A stretch of 64,000 nt of DNA from contig JADLSH010000195.1 of NCBI GenBank assembly GCA_016169945.1, positions 186,001 to 250,000 on the forward strand. The letters are read 5' to 3'. Origin of the DNA: Trachythela sp. YZ-2020. Its lineage: Eukaryota > Cnidaria > Anthozoa > Malacalcyonacea > Clavulariidae. Under the pieces are notes generated by a model. It was given only the letters and a program-made list of their open reading frames with translations. It made no database searches and was not told the origin of the DNA. Below are positions 55,001 through 64,000 of this stretch, piece after piece. Every line of letters starts with the position of its first letter. The first letter of the stretch is position 1. The translations under genes and the position numbers were made by a program.

Positions 55001-56088
55001 TTTAACGACTTATTGGACTTGTAGGGATGAATCTTCACATTTGTTTGCTGAAGCTCAGGACGGTTTGACAACGCTTGGTAGTCACTCTCATCTAACACGT
55101 TTACACTAGCACCAGAGTCAGCCATGATTGTCACTGGAGTGTCATGAATTATGATCCTGAACATGGGCTGGGATTGCTCTTTACCTGTGCTATTAACGGA
55201 AAACGCATAGGCATCTTCTTCTGAACTGGAGCTTTCATCAGCAAGGCTTTGAACGTTGACCTGCTTTCGACTCTTAAACGCGTTTTTCTTGTTGGGGTTC
55301 TTTGATCTACATACGGCTTCGTAGTGGTGTTGCTTTCCGCAGCTTCGACAACTTTTCCCATACGCAGGACACGATGTTTTGCCGCCCGGATGTGGATACC
55401 CTTTACCGCAGTTCCTGCACTTGTTACTTTCTCCGGGTACAGAACTCCGGCCGCTGATTTTCGCGCCGTCAACATGTCCGCCATCTTGGTTTTGCTTCGA
55501 AGGTCTTCGCGTGTATTTCTTCGACAGTTTGTTGACATTTTGCTTCTCTTCGATGCTGTCTGCTTGGGATTTTGACATTTCCATGGCTTTTCCGGCGTCC
55601 AGTAGCTGAGTTAAGGTAAGTTCCGAGTTTTGTAGAGCTTTCATGCGACGTTTATGCGATAGGCAGTTCTGCACAATTTGGGTTTTAATTTCCCTGTCGT
55701 TGTCTGTAAACTCACAAGTCGTCGCTAGCTGTCGTAGGCGAGTGTGAAACGCGGAAATATTTTCTCCATTCTCTTGCTTGGCTTTACGGAACACATATAC
55801 CTCGTACTCTCGGTTCTTCTTGGGGGTGAAATAGTTTGTTAACGCCGTAGTCGCCTTTTCGAACGGGTTTTCGTCTTCTCCAGGCTCGGTGTTGGGTAAT
55901 GTTTCGAAGATTTCATTCACGTTTTCTCCAGCATAGTGTAGTAAAAGAGCTCTTTGTCTTTTATTGTCGTCTACATCTAATGCAAGCAGAAGATTTTTAA
56001 ATCGAGTGAGCCATTTCTTCCAACTAATACCGACTGCACCGTCCGAATGAACATCAAATTCAGCAAACTGCGGTAGAGCTACTGCCAT
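52078..56088 (-). CDS. Gypsy Gag-Pol polyprotein, 1336 aa, intact
   Basis: Order: Gag (about 1-215); zinc knuckle region KCRNCGKGYPHPGG .. CRSCGKQHHYEAVC (about 223-265); aspartic protease IMADSGASVNVLD (about 324); RT with VRVCVDMRQANQAI (about 505), KLDLNQGYNQLEL and ISDDILVFG (about 605; the palm box is I-S-D-D where Y-x-D-D is usual); RNase H ISVDASPVGVAAIL (about 752) and YTDHKPLVSIYG; integrase zinc finger H..H and CSACLI (about 975-1020); catalytic D in SMDFAEP (about 1045), D in KTDNGPPF (about 1098) and E in NGEVERF (about 1133). Gag and Pol are fused in one frame with no shift or stop, so Pol dosage must be set another way. A D/E-rich tail and a basic end (YPRRARKRPTRY) close the protein. 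The sequence suits the Mag-like side of Gypsy, by eye. Confidence 0.95.
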   Translation of the reverse strand: MAVALPQFAEFDVHSDGAVGISWKKWLTRFKNLLLALDVDDNKRQRALLLHYAGENVNEIFETLPNTEPGEDENPFEKATTALTNYFTPKKNREYEVYVFRKAKQENGENISAFHTRLRQLATTCEFTDNDREIKTQIVQNCLSHKRRMKALQNSELTLTQLLDAGKAMEMSKSQADSIEEKQNVNKLSKKYTRRPSKQNQDGGHVDGAKISGRSSVPGESNKCRNCGKGYPHPGGKTSCPAYGKSCRSCGKQHHYEAVCRSKNPNKKNAFKSRKQVNVQSLADESSSSEEDAYAFSVNSTGKEQSQPMFRIIIHDTPVTIMADSGASVNVLDESDYQALSNRPELQQTNVKIHPYKSNKSLNVLGKFKTVLKNKTKCVEDKLYVVQGSGGSLLSWKTSQEVGLLKAVHKVNEENSPKTEQLIKEYDELFHGLGKLKGYQIKLHIDESVPPVAQPHRRVPFHVRPQLEEQLKRDEALGVVECIEGPTPWVSPIVVAPKPKSPGKVRVCVDMRQANQAIKRERHVTPTIKEIIGDLNGAKVFSKLDLNQGYNQLELAPESRYITTFSTHLGLMRYKRLNFGISSAAEVFQNVISETLEGIPGALNISDDILVFGKTQSAHDQSLEAVFKRLKERGLTLNKNKCEYGKRKLEFYGYVFSGDGITPDPKKIEDIVNLQTPTSASEVRSLLGMTNYCSRFIPDYATKTEPLRKLTHKDQPWEWTSQHDRAVDQLKEALVNAPVTAYFDPAKGTEISVDASPVGVAAILSQVDGETGTNHVVTYASRSLSETEQRYSQTEREALAIVWACEHLHLYIYGKPVTIYTDHKPLVSIYGNPSSKPPARIERWALRLQPYQQTVRYRKGEGNPADYLSRHPSKQQTTASREQKIAEEYVNYITMTSTPKALMVQEIEEATKADATLQAVSKAIATNNWQEGTKQSDVDSVAYNSLQKVKDELTVGTAVQIILRGTRIIIPRKLQEHVVSLAHEGHQGVVKTKSLIREKVWFPGIDKMVEKKVQSCSACLISTPEYKREQLNMSPLPKAPWSEVSMDFAEPPNSEYLLIITDDYSRYPVVETVKSSSANTVIPRVDKVFSEFGIPDVVKTDNGPPFNSHEFQSFAQVLGFKHRKITPRWPRANGEVERFVRTIKKVIKTATVEHKNWKQEMYRFLRNFRATPHTTTKVPPATALFGRALKTKLPEMEKNLQDPAVEENDRKAKSKMKKYADAKAYVRPSTIHEGDTVFVKRDDTKRKRDTHYRQESYVVVQIKGSMLTATNSNGTVTRNSSCFKKAPRDNDDEEETNDEEGTDNPVHEPDARAVEASELPRYPRRARKRPTRYVEQ

Positions 56089-56182
56089 TTTCTTCGGGTT
56101 TTCTCGATTTTATTTAGCAATTGTTCTTGCTCAATCACTACAATTTATTGTGGGGACTTAAATCTCATTTCCTCGTCGCCAA

Positions 56183-56318
56183 TGTGGTGTTTTATCTTGA
56201 GCTGTTTTATTCACTCCTGCATTACTAAATTACAAGACCAAGGAATCTCGTTCCCTCATGGTCATCACGTTCTTATCACGTGTTACTCACGTGATTATGA
56301 CTAGGTGTGAACACTACA
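56183..56318 (-). repeat. Gypsy 5' LTR (right in window)
   Basis: 136 bp, carries the promoter for the element on the minus strand. The primer-binding site (56166-56182) abuts it directly. Confidence 0.93.
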
Positions 56319-56480
56319 CATGGTACAGACGCTTCATGTGCCTTCGCCTGAAAAAAGTTTGAACTTTTATATGCAGTCAGATAAAGTTAAAAACAAACCT
56401 ATTGAAGAAGTTTTTCCCCTCTTCATCGAACATTGCCAAATGTCACAACAGCAAGTTCGGAGGATTGAGTCAGGGTTTTA
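56319..56480 (+). pseudogene. Gene N, part 2 (right of Gypsy)
   Basis: The frame continues across the duplicated CATGG as HGTDASCAFA, then shifts to EKSLNFYMQSDKVKNKPIEE and IEHCQMSQQQVRRIESGF. The latter resembles the segment before a YqaJ nuclease domain (a helix with E-x-x-T-x-x-Q-x-x-x-IE-like spacing). Similarity ends at about 56480 and the nuclease itself is absent. Confidence 0.45.
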
Positions 56481-57040
56481 ACACGGGAACCAACCCCCTC
56501 ATCCTTTTCCTTCATTACGATGCAAGCTACAGAGTATACACTTTGCTGCCCAGCGACAAAGTGAACGCCTCAACGGGCGTCGTCTTTATTGTTCATTATT
56601 ATGATCACGCGTACCTGGACATCTCTCCTAATGAGGAACTTCAGACGTAATGAAATATATCACGGTCGAACTCGGCAGTATTGCTCTTATTTCAATGCAT
56701 GGTAAGGATTTCTGAATGACACTACACAGGGGCGTGCTTAAACATGTATACTTCCACCATACAGTAGATTACACATGAAAACGATATATACAATGAATGT
56801 ACAGTAAACGTATCGTATAATAAAGCAAGATTTGATTGTCTGAGTTGTCGTTTAAACTTTATTTATTTTTTACTAAATATTCCGTGCAAGATATATGAAA
56901 TTAAGGTTGATTTTTGCTGCGTCTTCCTCACTGAAAATAATATTATTTTCTCAATTGTTTATTACTGCTACAGGAAAATGTATAATTGCAACGAATTTAA
57001 GTATATATCCAAAATGCTGCACAATACTGGATGCAATGTA
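56481..57040. other. No gene recognised
   Basis: A plus-strand frame through 56402-56650 (GTNPLILFLHYDASYRVYTL) is open but unplaced. The rest is AT-rich. Confidence 0.35.
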
Positions 57041-57046
57041 ACGTAC

Positions 57047-57282
57047 ATGTTTTATGGTCAATATCATATGAACATCGTTATTATTACCATTGCTTGGCAG
57101 AGCCCTTGAATTCTTGATTACAATCCTTCGTTGTGGATTTCTCCAGTAAAATGATGGCAAGCTTGTTCCACAATTCTTCTTTGACTGTACGATGCAAGTT
57201 AAAGTAACACTTTCTCCTTTCTTTACTGTCACAACTGTTTGAGGGCTGTACATCGTTGGTGGTTGAAATAATTGATAAAACA
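57047..57282 (-). CDS. Ig-like domain exon
   Basis: The minus strand reads YSPQTVVTVKKGESVTLTCI, then SLPSFYWRNPQRRIV, then NNNDVHMILTIKH and an AAAACAT|GTACGT donor at 57046. V-x-x-G-x-S-V-T-L-x-C, then F-Y-W, then L-x-I is the B-C-E strand pattern of an I-set/V-set Ig domain. The second cysteine would be in the next exon. No clear AG acceptor is visible before the exon (ttatttcaaccacc), so it may be a dead duplicate or I misplace its start. This is the only piece that looks like an ordinary host gene, possibly a cell-surface receptor. Confidence 0.6.
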
Positions 57283-57309
57283 AGCACAAGGGAAAAATAG
57301 ATTAACTAA

Positions 57310-58375
57310 AACAAAAAGCCGAACAAACACTACTTTAACTGCATAATCTGGTCAAGATCAACATAATCATCACAAGGAACAACAACATCAAGAAGTAAGG
57401 TCTTGCATCTTTTGGAAAAGCAAGATTTATTTAGCGTACGAATGGAAGGTGGCAAACTATTCCAAACTTTTACACCAGCTTTAGAGAAGGTCTTAGCTCG
57501 GATGTGCAATCTTGAAGAAGGTTGTTAAAGATTACGACGAGCCGCAGATCTAGTGTTATAATTGTGTGTATCAGCAATACCGGTAAATAAAGTGGCAATA
57601 TTTATAGGAGACTTATTATTGATGATGTCATGCATAGTACAAGCAATATTATAAAAATACAGAAAGTTTATTGGAAGAATGTTTGAATCAATAAAGAAAG
57701 GTATAGCATGATCTCTAAAACCACTGAAGTTCATCAGACGAACAGCTCGTTTCTGAAGTACAAGAAGATGGTTTAAATTCGTTTTGCATGCTTGACCCCA
57801 AACTGAAATGCCATAATTCAAATAGGGATGCATTAAGGCATAGTAAATCTTTTCGAAGACGTGCTTTGGGGTAAAATGCCTGAGTCTAGCAATGATCCCA
57901 ACAATCCGACTTAAATTAAGAGAAATATATATAATCGATATGCGATTTCCATGATAAATTGGAATCAATCATTAGGCCAAGCTACTTCACTGTGTTCTTC
58001 ATCTCTAATGGTAACGTCCTCTTTAAGTTGTGATCAAATACTTTGAGCTGTGGAATATAGTCTATTTTTTTCTGATGTGTATGAAAAATAACAAAATTAG
58101 ATTTACTGATGTTAAGGGTTCATTTGTTAGCTTCCAGCCAACTGCAGACGTTCTTCAATTCAGTATTAGCAATACCTTCTAATTTATGAAGGTTTTTGTG
58201 AGAGTAAAGCATACTGCAAATAAGTAGAAGGGTAATTTTATGGATGATAAGGGAATATCATTGACAAATAAAAGGAAAGCAGGGGACCTAAGACGGACCA
58301 TTGAGGGACTCCGTGAGAACATTTTTTCTTTCTTGGATATATATTCACCAATAGCAGTTGTTTGGAACCGATTCC
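57310..58375 (-). pseudogene. LINE-G, RT palm to C-terminus
   Basis: The minus strand reads NRFQTTAIGEYISKKEK, SPAFLLFVNDIPLSSIKL (with the G-V-P-Q-G box mutated to SMVRLRS), a decayed F-A-D-D region, NVCSWLEANK, LGLMIDSNLS, FEKIYYALMHPYLNYGISVW, KRAVRLMNFSGF, THNYNTRSAARRN and NSLPPSIRTLNKSCF with a stop near 57334. This is the jockey/CR1-like lineage of LINE-I. Its N-terminal RT half is at 63150-63540. Confidence 0.82.
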
Positions 58376-59128
58376 ACTCTTTATCGTTTGAGCCCAATGC
58401 TTCTGCAGGTTCATATCTTCGGTTCAGTGCATGCTATGTAGATGAAAATACCACCGTTCGATTCAGCGTTTTACGATCTCTTTAGAGAAGTAAATTGTGT
58501 TTGTTTACAACGCTATGCGGCCGATTTAGCCCCCTTCAAACACCTCTGAAGTTTGTTTTGTTTACAAATTAACAATAATACAAACTAATTAAATATTCAT
58601 TTCGCTTTCCTACCTTTTGGTTTACACGCTACAAACTCGTAAATACCACCATTTAGCCCTTTTACGGCAATTCTCGTGAAAATGCTTTCTTTGTTGCGAA
58701 GCCTGGTATTGTCGGAGCACGCTCGGATCGCTCGGACAACTTCGGAAAGCTAAATTTCCGTGACCTTGACTATCGCTTTGAAAGTACCGGCAATTGATTC
58801 CTCGTGATGTCATTGATTAGATGGCGGATTTTCATTGGTTTATAGCAATCAACACTGACCTTATATGGCATTTCGTAATTTATTTCACATGCAGGAATTA
58901 AATTTGAACGATTTCGGCATTTTGTATGCGAGTTTCAAAAAATAAAAAAAAATAGTTCTACTTCTTCAAATGCAATGAAACTTTCCAATAATTTTCCAAT
59001 AATTTTTACATGAGCTACAATTTGTGTGGTAACACTTGCTCGAAAATAATAAATCTTGCCCTGCAATTCCGATTTATTTCAACAATAATTGTAAAATTTT
59101 TAGATAATTTATGAACATGTATGCAAAT

Positions 59129-60247
59129 AGGCAATTCCAGCTATCGCAATGCATGCCGATAAAAGTGGTTATTCTTCCATTTTGCGTCAAATGGCGGACG
59201 GAATATGTGTATTTTACACGAAGCTATATTTTTAAATTTTCATGCTTTATCTTTCGCTCCAAACACTGGTTTAAAGTTGTATTTTTAGCAGAGGTGATCA
59301 GGACTCTTAAACGTAAGTTTCGACGAAATCCATTCGATAATTCGCGAGAAAATTGCTTTCGAGTTGACACAGGAGTGAAGCAAATTTGGCAAAAAACTGG
59401 CTACGCAAACTACTCTGTCGCACGTTTTGAAGTAAATAAAGTGATCGGTAAGAGCACTGTAGACAATTTACCCCTTCAAATGGAGCTCTGTAACCAACGA
59501 ATCTAGATTTATTGTTTTTTATGTATTTCTGCCTGCTTGATTTCTACCTACAGGCAGTTAAAAATCAAAATGTTTTAGCCGACATTTTTCAACATGTCCC
59601 AGAAGCATGGCTTCACTTTGATATGGTTTGTCGCGAAAACAAACCCGGTTTACTACCAACTTTCTCGTTATTTCCGAACGGTATTGACTGTAAAATACTT
59701 CTGCTTTGCTGTTGACTTTAGCTTGGCTCTATTTTTGGTTGTGGCCACATGTGTTTATAGAATAGTTGCAAAAATTAGTGTTTTGGTTGCTGTTGGTATG
59801 CAAAAGGTTTTATTTTTAAGAAGCCCTTCCAATAAAATAACTTAAAATATATTATATACAAAGTCCTTTGTCTGCCCACTACACCAGACAGTAAGTAGTG
59901 CCTACCAGTGATTGCTGAAAGTTGTTAATAAACAGCCCTTTGTCCCATGATATACTCTAGTTTTCCTATAATTGTTTAGGGGCTGTTAATAAGAACCATG
60001 CTTGCTCTGCCCATACCAAGATTGCTTCATATATTGTTCTATATAAATCTGTAACCTTGGGATCCAGTGTCGTCTGCAGCCAAAAATATACAACACTGCT
60101 AGTCCCACAACATCGGCCATGACTGCCCGCTTGCTAGTGACGAAGGCTAGATTTTGGTGTACATGCTGGGGAGGTAAAATAAATTTTAGTGGAGGTGCAA
60201 TATATGTGCCCCTGGAAGAGTGGGTTCTTGAATTTTAGGGTTTATAA
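59129..60247 (+). repeat. Left 1.1 kb arm of the fold-back
   Basis: Reverse complement of 61893-63012 with scattered mismatches and small indels. It holds an open frame (59111-59506) whose body VIRTLKRKFRRNPFDNSREN, then CFRVDTGVKQIWQKTGY is also open in the other arm with few changes. No family recognised. A near-identical stretch survives in both arms, so either it codes or the arms are young. Confidence 0.8.
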
Positions 60248-61892
60248 GTAATATATACAAACCGCACAAGAGGTCTTTATCAGATTTAAAACATCGAGGC
60301 GCAGCCGAGTGTTTTAGATCTGATAAAGGCCGGACTGTAAGGTTTGTACATGACTTCTAAAATGACTCGTTTTGTACGCTCACTGCCGTTGGAATTTTGA
60401 AGATTGATGTTATCTACGCTGTAAAAATTGAAGGAGAAAAGTTGAGCAAGTCTATATCAAATATATAGATCCGCTACGGGTCATGAGTTTCCTTTGTATT
60501 TTGCCTATGAATAATTAATGAATTTTAGAAAGTTGTTAATAAACTGCCCCCTATTCTTCCACAAAGTTTATACTTAGAGGTCTGAACTATCAATTTATTC
60601 TTTCCAACACAACTAAAACCAATATGTAAATAACTGTTGAATATGAATTCATGCAGATATGCTTACTTTAAAGTAAATGCTATGGAAATTGAACACCTTG
60701 GGGAAAGTTAAAAGACTAGGTGCGTGTTGCTGCTGATCACAGTTGGTACATTCATAACAATTGTTGTAGATAAAGAAGTTAGGGTGGTTTTAGTGTGCCC
60801 AATAGTAAGAATTGGCATTTTTAAAGATTTTGTCTTTATTATCATAACAGCCAACTCAATTACCTTTGTTTACTTTTGAAGTCCAAAGTTTTATTTATTT
60901 AATTCCCACCTAAATGTCCACATGAGTTATTTTAGGCAGATGATGGCCTGGCAAATCATGCTAGCTCACCTTGCAAGCTTGTAATGTGCCTAATATGTGT
61001 TGGCTATCCAAGCCAACAGAACGAAATGATATAATCATATTTCCTGGAAAATGAAATTAGTGTATATTTTGCAAAATAGGTAATTACAGAAAATGTTCAC
61101 ACTCCCCCCTAAGGGAAATGGGAAGTTTGCCCACTATCTCCACCCCCTCTTAGGAAGATATCTCCCCCTCACAGGGACCTAAGGTGCCCCTTTGGAAGTG
61201 CCAATCTGAACCAGATTTCATTCACCCCCTGTGAACTTGATAAATTTTTTTATTGATTTACTTGAGTGACATACAGTGGCAGATCCTTTATGAAGCAGCA
61301 AGAGAAGCAGAAACTGACCTGATGGTCCACAACAGTTTGGTTTGTTCACTGCCCACCCCCCTCCCTCCCAATAACGATTCACAATGTTTGGTGTGGATTG
61401 AAAAACTTTTGAATGTTGATTAGCACTCTTGGAACATTTGTAATTAAGCTCCTTCCCCTGTAGATTTGGAAGGATGACAATAGAAGTCTTGGAGGCGAGT
61501 CCAGACCTTTCTGGGGAGTCCAGACCAGTTTGACCCACTTGAAAGTTTCCTGTGAACCCAGTAATGTGGAAATCTTGCCTTACTCCAACAGCCACTTAGT
61601 CACTAGCATGGCCGGATTTTGAGGGGAGGTGTGAGGAGGTGAGCACATCTCCTGGGATCATTTTGCACCTCCCCTGAGAATTTTTGCACCACCCCTGGTA
61701 ATTTATACACCTCCCCTTGTTAACAGTTAAATGATGGATCAAAATTTAATGTTGAATAATAACAGAACCATTACAACCAACTTGCCAAGTTTTGGTCAAA
61801 CACAATTTCAATTGGATGAGTCACGCAATCATAATGCATAAATACATACACTACATGCATTAAGTAACATTTTTTTACTTTAGGGGGTATGT
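60248..61892. other. Spacer of the fold-back
   Basis: 1.6 kb without a supported gene. Contains a small palindrome at 60270-60330 (ctttatcaga..gttttagatctgataaag around gaggcgcagccgag), a copy of the tttcctttgta..aataattaatga repeat (60490-60530; related copies at 13515 and 26690), and ACCTCCCC-rich sequence (61620-61730). The inner arm edges carry gaggtg/cacctcccc variants. Confidence 0.45.
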
Positions 61893-63012
61893 CTTAAACC
61901 CTAAAATGCAAGAACCAACTCTTTCAGGGGCACAGACACTGCACCTCCCCTAAAATTTATTTCATCTCCCCCAGCATGTACACCAAAATCTGGCCTTCGT
62001 CACTAGCAAGCGGGCAGTCGTGGCTGATGTTGTGGGACTAGAAGTGTTGTATATTTTTGGCTGCAGCCGACACTGGACCCCAAGGTTACAGATTTATATA
62101 GAACAATATATGAAGCAATCTTGGTATGGGCATAGCAAGCATGGTTCTTATGAACAGCCCCTAAACAATTATAGGAGAACTACAGTATATCATGGGACAA
62201 AGGGCTGTTTATTAACAACTTTCAGCAATCACTGGTAGTCACTACTTACTGCCTGGAGTAGTGGGCAGACAAAGAACTTTGCATATAATATATTTTCAGT
62301 TATTTTAATAGAAGGGCTTCTTAAAAATACAACCTTTTGCACACACACAGCAACCAAAACACTAATTTTTGCAACTATTCTATAATCACATGTGGCCACA
62401 ACCAAAAATATAGTTAAGCTAAAGTCAACAGCAAAGCAGAAGTATTTTACAGTCAATACTGTTCGGAAATAACGAGAAAGTTGGTAGTAAACCGTGTTTG
62501 TTTTCGCGACAAACTATATCAAAGTGAAGCCATGCTTCTGGGACATGTTGACAAAATGTCGGCTAAAACATGTTGATTTTTAACTGCCTGTACGTAGAAA
62601 TCAAGCAGTCAGAAATACATTAAAACAATAAATCTAGATTCTTTAGTTACAGAGCTCCATTTGAAGGGGTAAATTGTCTACAGTGCTCTTACCGATCACT
62701 TTATTTGCTTCAAAACGTGCGACAGAGTAGTTCTCGAAGCCAGCTTTTTGCCAAATTTGCTTCACTCCTGTGTCAACTCGAAAGCAATTTTCTCGCGAAT
62801 TATCGAATGGATTTCGCCGAAACTTACGTTCAAGAGTCCTGATCACCTCTGCTAAAAATACAACTTTTAAACCAGTGTTTGGAGCGAAAGATAAAGCATA
62901 AAAATTTAAAAATATAGTTTCGTGTAAAATACATATTTTCCGTCCGCCTTTTGGCGCGAAATGGAAGAATAACCACTTTTACCGGCATGCATTGCGATAG
63001 CTGGGATTGCCT
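61893..63012 (-). repeat. Right 1.1 kb arm of the fold-back
   Basis: See 59129-60247. On the minus strand it carries the sister frame IRTLERKFRRNPFDNSREN .. QIWQKAGFENYSVARFEANK (62643-62846). Confidence 0.8.
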
Positions 63013-63149
63013 ATTAATTTGGATATGTAATATGAACCGGGACAAACTAAATATCATTTTAAAGAGGAAGTCATAAGCTATCGAATGACGCCTGTCCTGT
63101 TGCCAGAGAATAAACACGTCTGGAGATACCGTGCGTCCCACGGACAACG

Positions 63150-63540
63150 ATAAAGAGTAGATGCGAACCAGTCATGCACAATACCTCGTATACCATAATG
63201 ATAAAATTTTCCAAGTAAAATAGAGTGATCTACTGTGTCAAACGCTTTTTTTTAAATCAATAAAGATACCGCACGTAAATTCTCCGTCGTCCATATTTTT
63301 GTGAATTTGATCAACAATATCAATAATGGCGTATTGGGTGGAGTAGTGTTTCCTGAACCGTACTGCGCAGAAGGTACATAATTTTTTCAAATATACGATT
63401 ATTAAATACGGACAACAAGGAAATATGTCTATAACTATCATGGTCTCCACATTTAAAATGGGTACGATTTTTGCTAATTTCAGTTTTGATGGGAACACTG
63501 CATGCTCAATGGACATGTTAAAAATAGGTACGCTAAGCGT
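63150..63540 (-). pseudogene. LINE-G, RT fingers
   Basis: FPSKLKLAKIVPI, then after a shift SYRHISLLSVFN, then RFRKHYSTQYAIIDIVDQIH, then CGIFIDLKK followed by [20 protein letters not shown] and HDWFAS at the insertion edge. Same reading and spacing as LINE-I ([20 protein letters not shown]). Confidence 0.8.
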
Positions 63541-63694
63541 ACATGTATCTGCTCATGGTGATCCCACTGTTGTCATGAAGGAATAATATTCTACAATTCT
63601 ATTTGGCCCTAAATTGTATAAATTAAACATATTTTGTACAAAAACATACACTTCATTCAACCAGTAACTTGTAAAGAATAAGAGATTGATATTT

Positions 63695-63807
63695 AACCCA
63701 TTAATTGGCAGTAGCCTACCACTGACAAGTAAAATCGTCTGGCATTAGACAGAGTAAAATACTAATAAAAGTAGGGTGCATCTGGGCTTGCCAGCTAATG
63801 GGTTAAA
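63695..63807. repeat. TTAACCC MITE-like family, best copy
   Basis: Starts TTAACCCATTAATTGGCAG and ends gccagctAATGGGTTAA, with an internal gtctggcattagacagagta core. Length 113 bp. Other copies: 19130-19375, about 5000-5075, part of 2140-2170, part of 48650-48720. Confidence 0.7.
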
Positions 63808-64000
63808 AGAATATATTTTTATAAATATCACAAAAATATATATCATACACAGTAGAACAAGGTTTTCATATTAATTGATAAATGGGGTTCACAATTTACA
63901 GACGTATCACTACGCCAGACAATTTAGTACATATGACAAATAAAATGGCTGATATAAATTTCACTACCAGAGACTATTTCCATAACACAACAAAGATTTT
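63808..64000. other. No feature seen
   Basis: AT-rich sequence to the window end with nothing I can support. Confidence 0.5.

Larger units (their letters stand above)
51690..56318 (-). mobile_element. Young Gypsy LTR retrotransposon
   Basis: 4.6 kb, identical-length 136-bp LTRs (51690-51825 and 56183-56318) that differ at one position by eye (aaggaacctcg / aaggaatctcg). Perfect 5-bp target duplication CATGG (51685-51689, 56319-56323). On the element's strand a primer-binding site TTGGCGACGAGGAAATG follows the 5' LTR and a purine tract gttgggagaga precedes the 3' LTR. A single open gag-pol frame. Everything needed for recent transposition is visible. Confidence 0.96.
58376..63158. mobile_element. 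4.8 kb insertion in LINE-G containing a 3.9 kb fold-back
   Basis: LINE-G stops at HDWFAS (63159) and resumes at NRFQTT (58375). The inserted DNA begins ACTCTTTATCGTT and ends AACGATAAAGAGT, 13-bp perfect inverted ends, but I see no clear target duplication. Inside, 59129-60247 and 61893-63012 are inverted arms of 1.12 kb. The left shoulder (58389-59128) has no counterpart on the right. Superfamily unknown. Confidence 0.6.

Noticed and set aside
52078..56088. Plus-strand frames of 60-83 codons across the Gypsy element
   Set aside because: Shadows of the intact minus-strand gag-pol.
56402..56650. Plus-strand 82-codon frame as continuation of gene N
   Set aside because: The gene N frame ends at about 56480 in a different phase, and the rest has no similarity to a YqaJ domain.

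Overview
This window reads as eukaryotic nuclear DNA from an early-branching animal, most likely a cnidarian. That is an inference. It rests on AT-rich DNA, introns with GT..AG borders, tRNA-derived SINEs, many non-LTR retrotransposon copies, BEL and Gypsy LTR elements, palindromic MITEs, and three broken genes that resemble large multi-copy protein families I know from coral and anemone genomes (recalled, not searched). I see no prokaryotic gene organisation, no rRNA, no real tRNA gene and no CRISPR array. Nearly everything is mobile-element DNA nested in other mobile-element DNA. The only candidate ordinary host gene is one Ig-domain exon near 57.1 kb.

Layout. 0-10.8 kb: an old minus-strand CR1/L2-like LINE (LINE-A) cut into pieces by a 0.8 kb palindrome-bearing insertion, by a 4.5 kb fold-back DNA element (1347-5875) and by a nearly full-length plus-strand LINE (LINE-B, 6798-9996). 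11.1-11.75 kb: remnant of a Penelope-like or retrozyme-type element with a complete hammerhead ribozyme fold on the minus strand. 12.3-17.6 kb: palindromic MITEs, a degenerate repeat-filled element and another LINE (LINE-I). 18.2-30.95 kb: a stretch bounded by inverted 136-bp sequences about 90% alike. It holds a minus-strand multi-exon gene start (gene K), a minus-strand acidic C-terminal exon (gene L) and a tiny plus-strand two-exon gene (gene M). This could be a 12.7 kb DNA transposon, itself hit by SINEs, an ATCGAT-rich 1.8 kb element and several MITEs. 33.5-45.3 kb: broken gene J, interrupted by a decayed BEL element (33715-42234), which is itself interrupted by LINE-D (36036-38834). 45.9-50.2 kb: SINE hairpins and a 3.8 kb DNA element with two converging genes, inserted in a LINE endonuclease. 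50.8-56.5 kb: a SAP/SWIM-domain gene remnant (gene N) split by a young, open Gypsy element (51690-56318) with a 5-bp target duplication. 57-64 kb: the Ig exon and LINE-G, split by an insertion that contains a 3.9 kb structure with 1.1 kb inverted arms.

Relative ages can be read from the nesting. LINE-A is older than LINE-B and the 4.5 kb fold-back element. Gene J is older than BEL, and BEL is older than LINE-D. Gene N is older than Gypsy, whose two LTRs differ at one of 136 positions. The strongest leads are the hammerhead ribozyme, the 12.7 kb candidate element with up to three genes, and the 3.8 kb two-gene element with a HIRAN-like domain.
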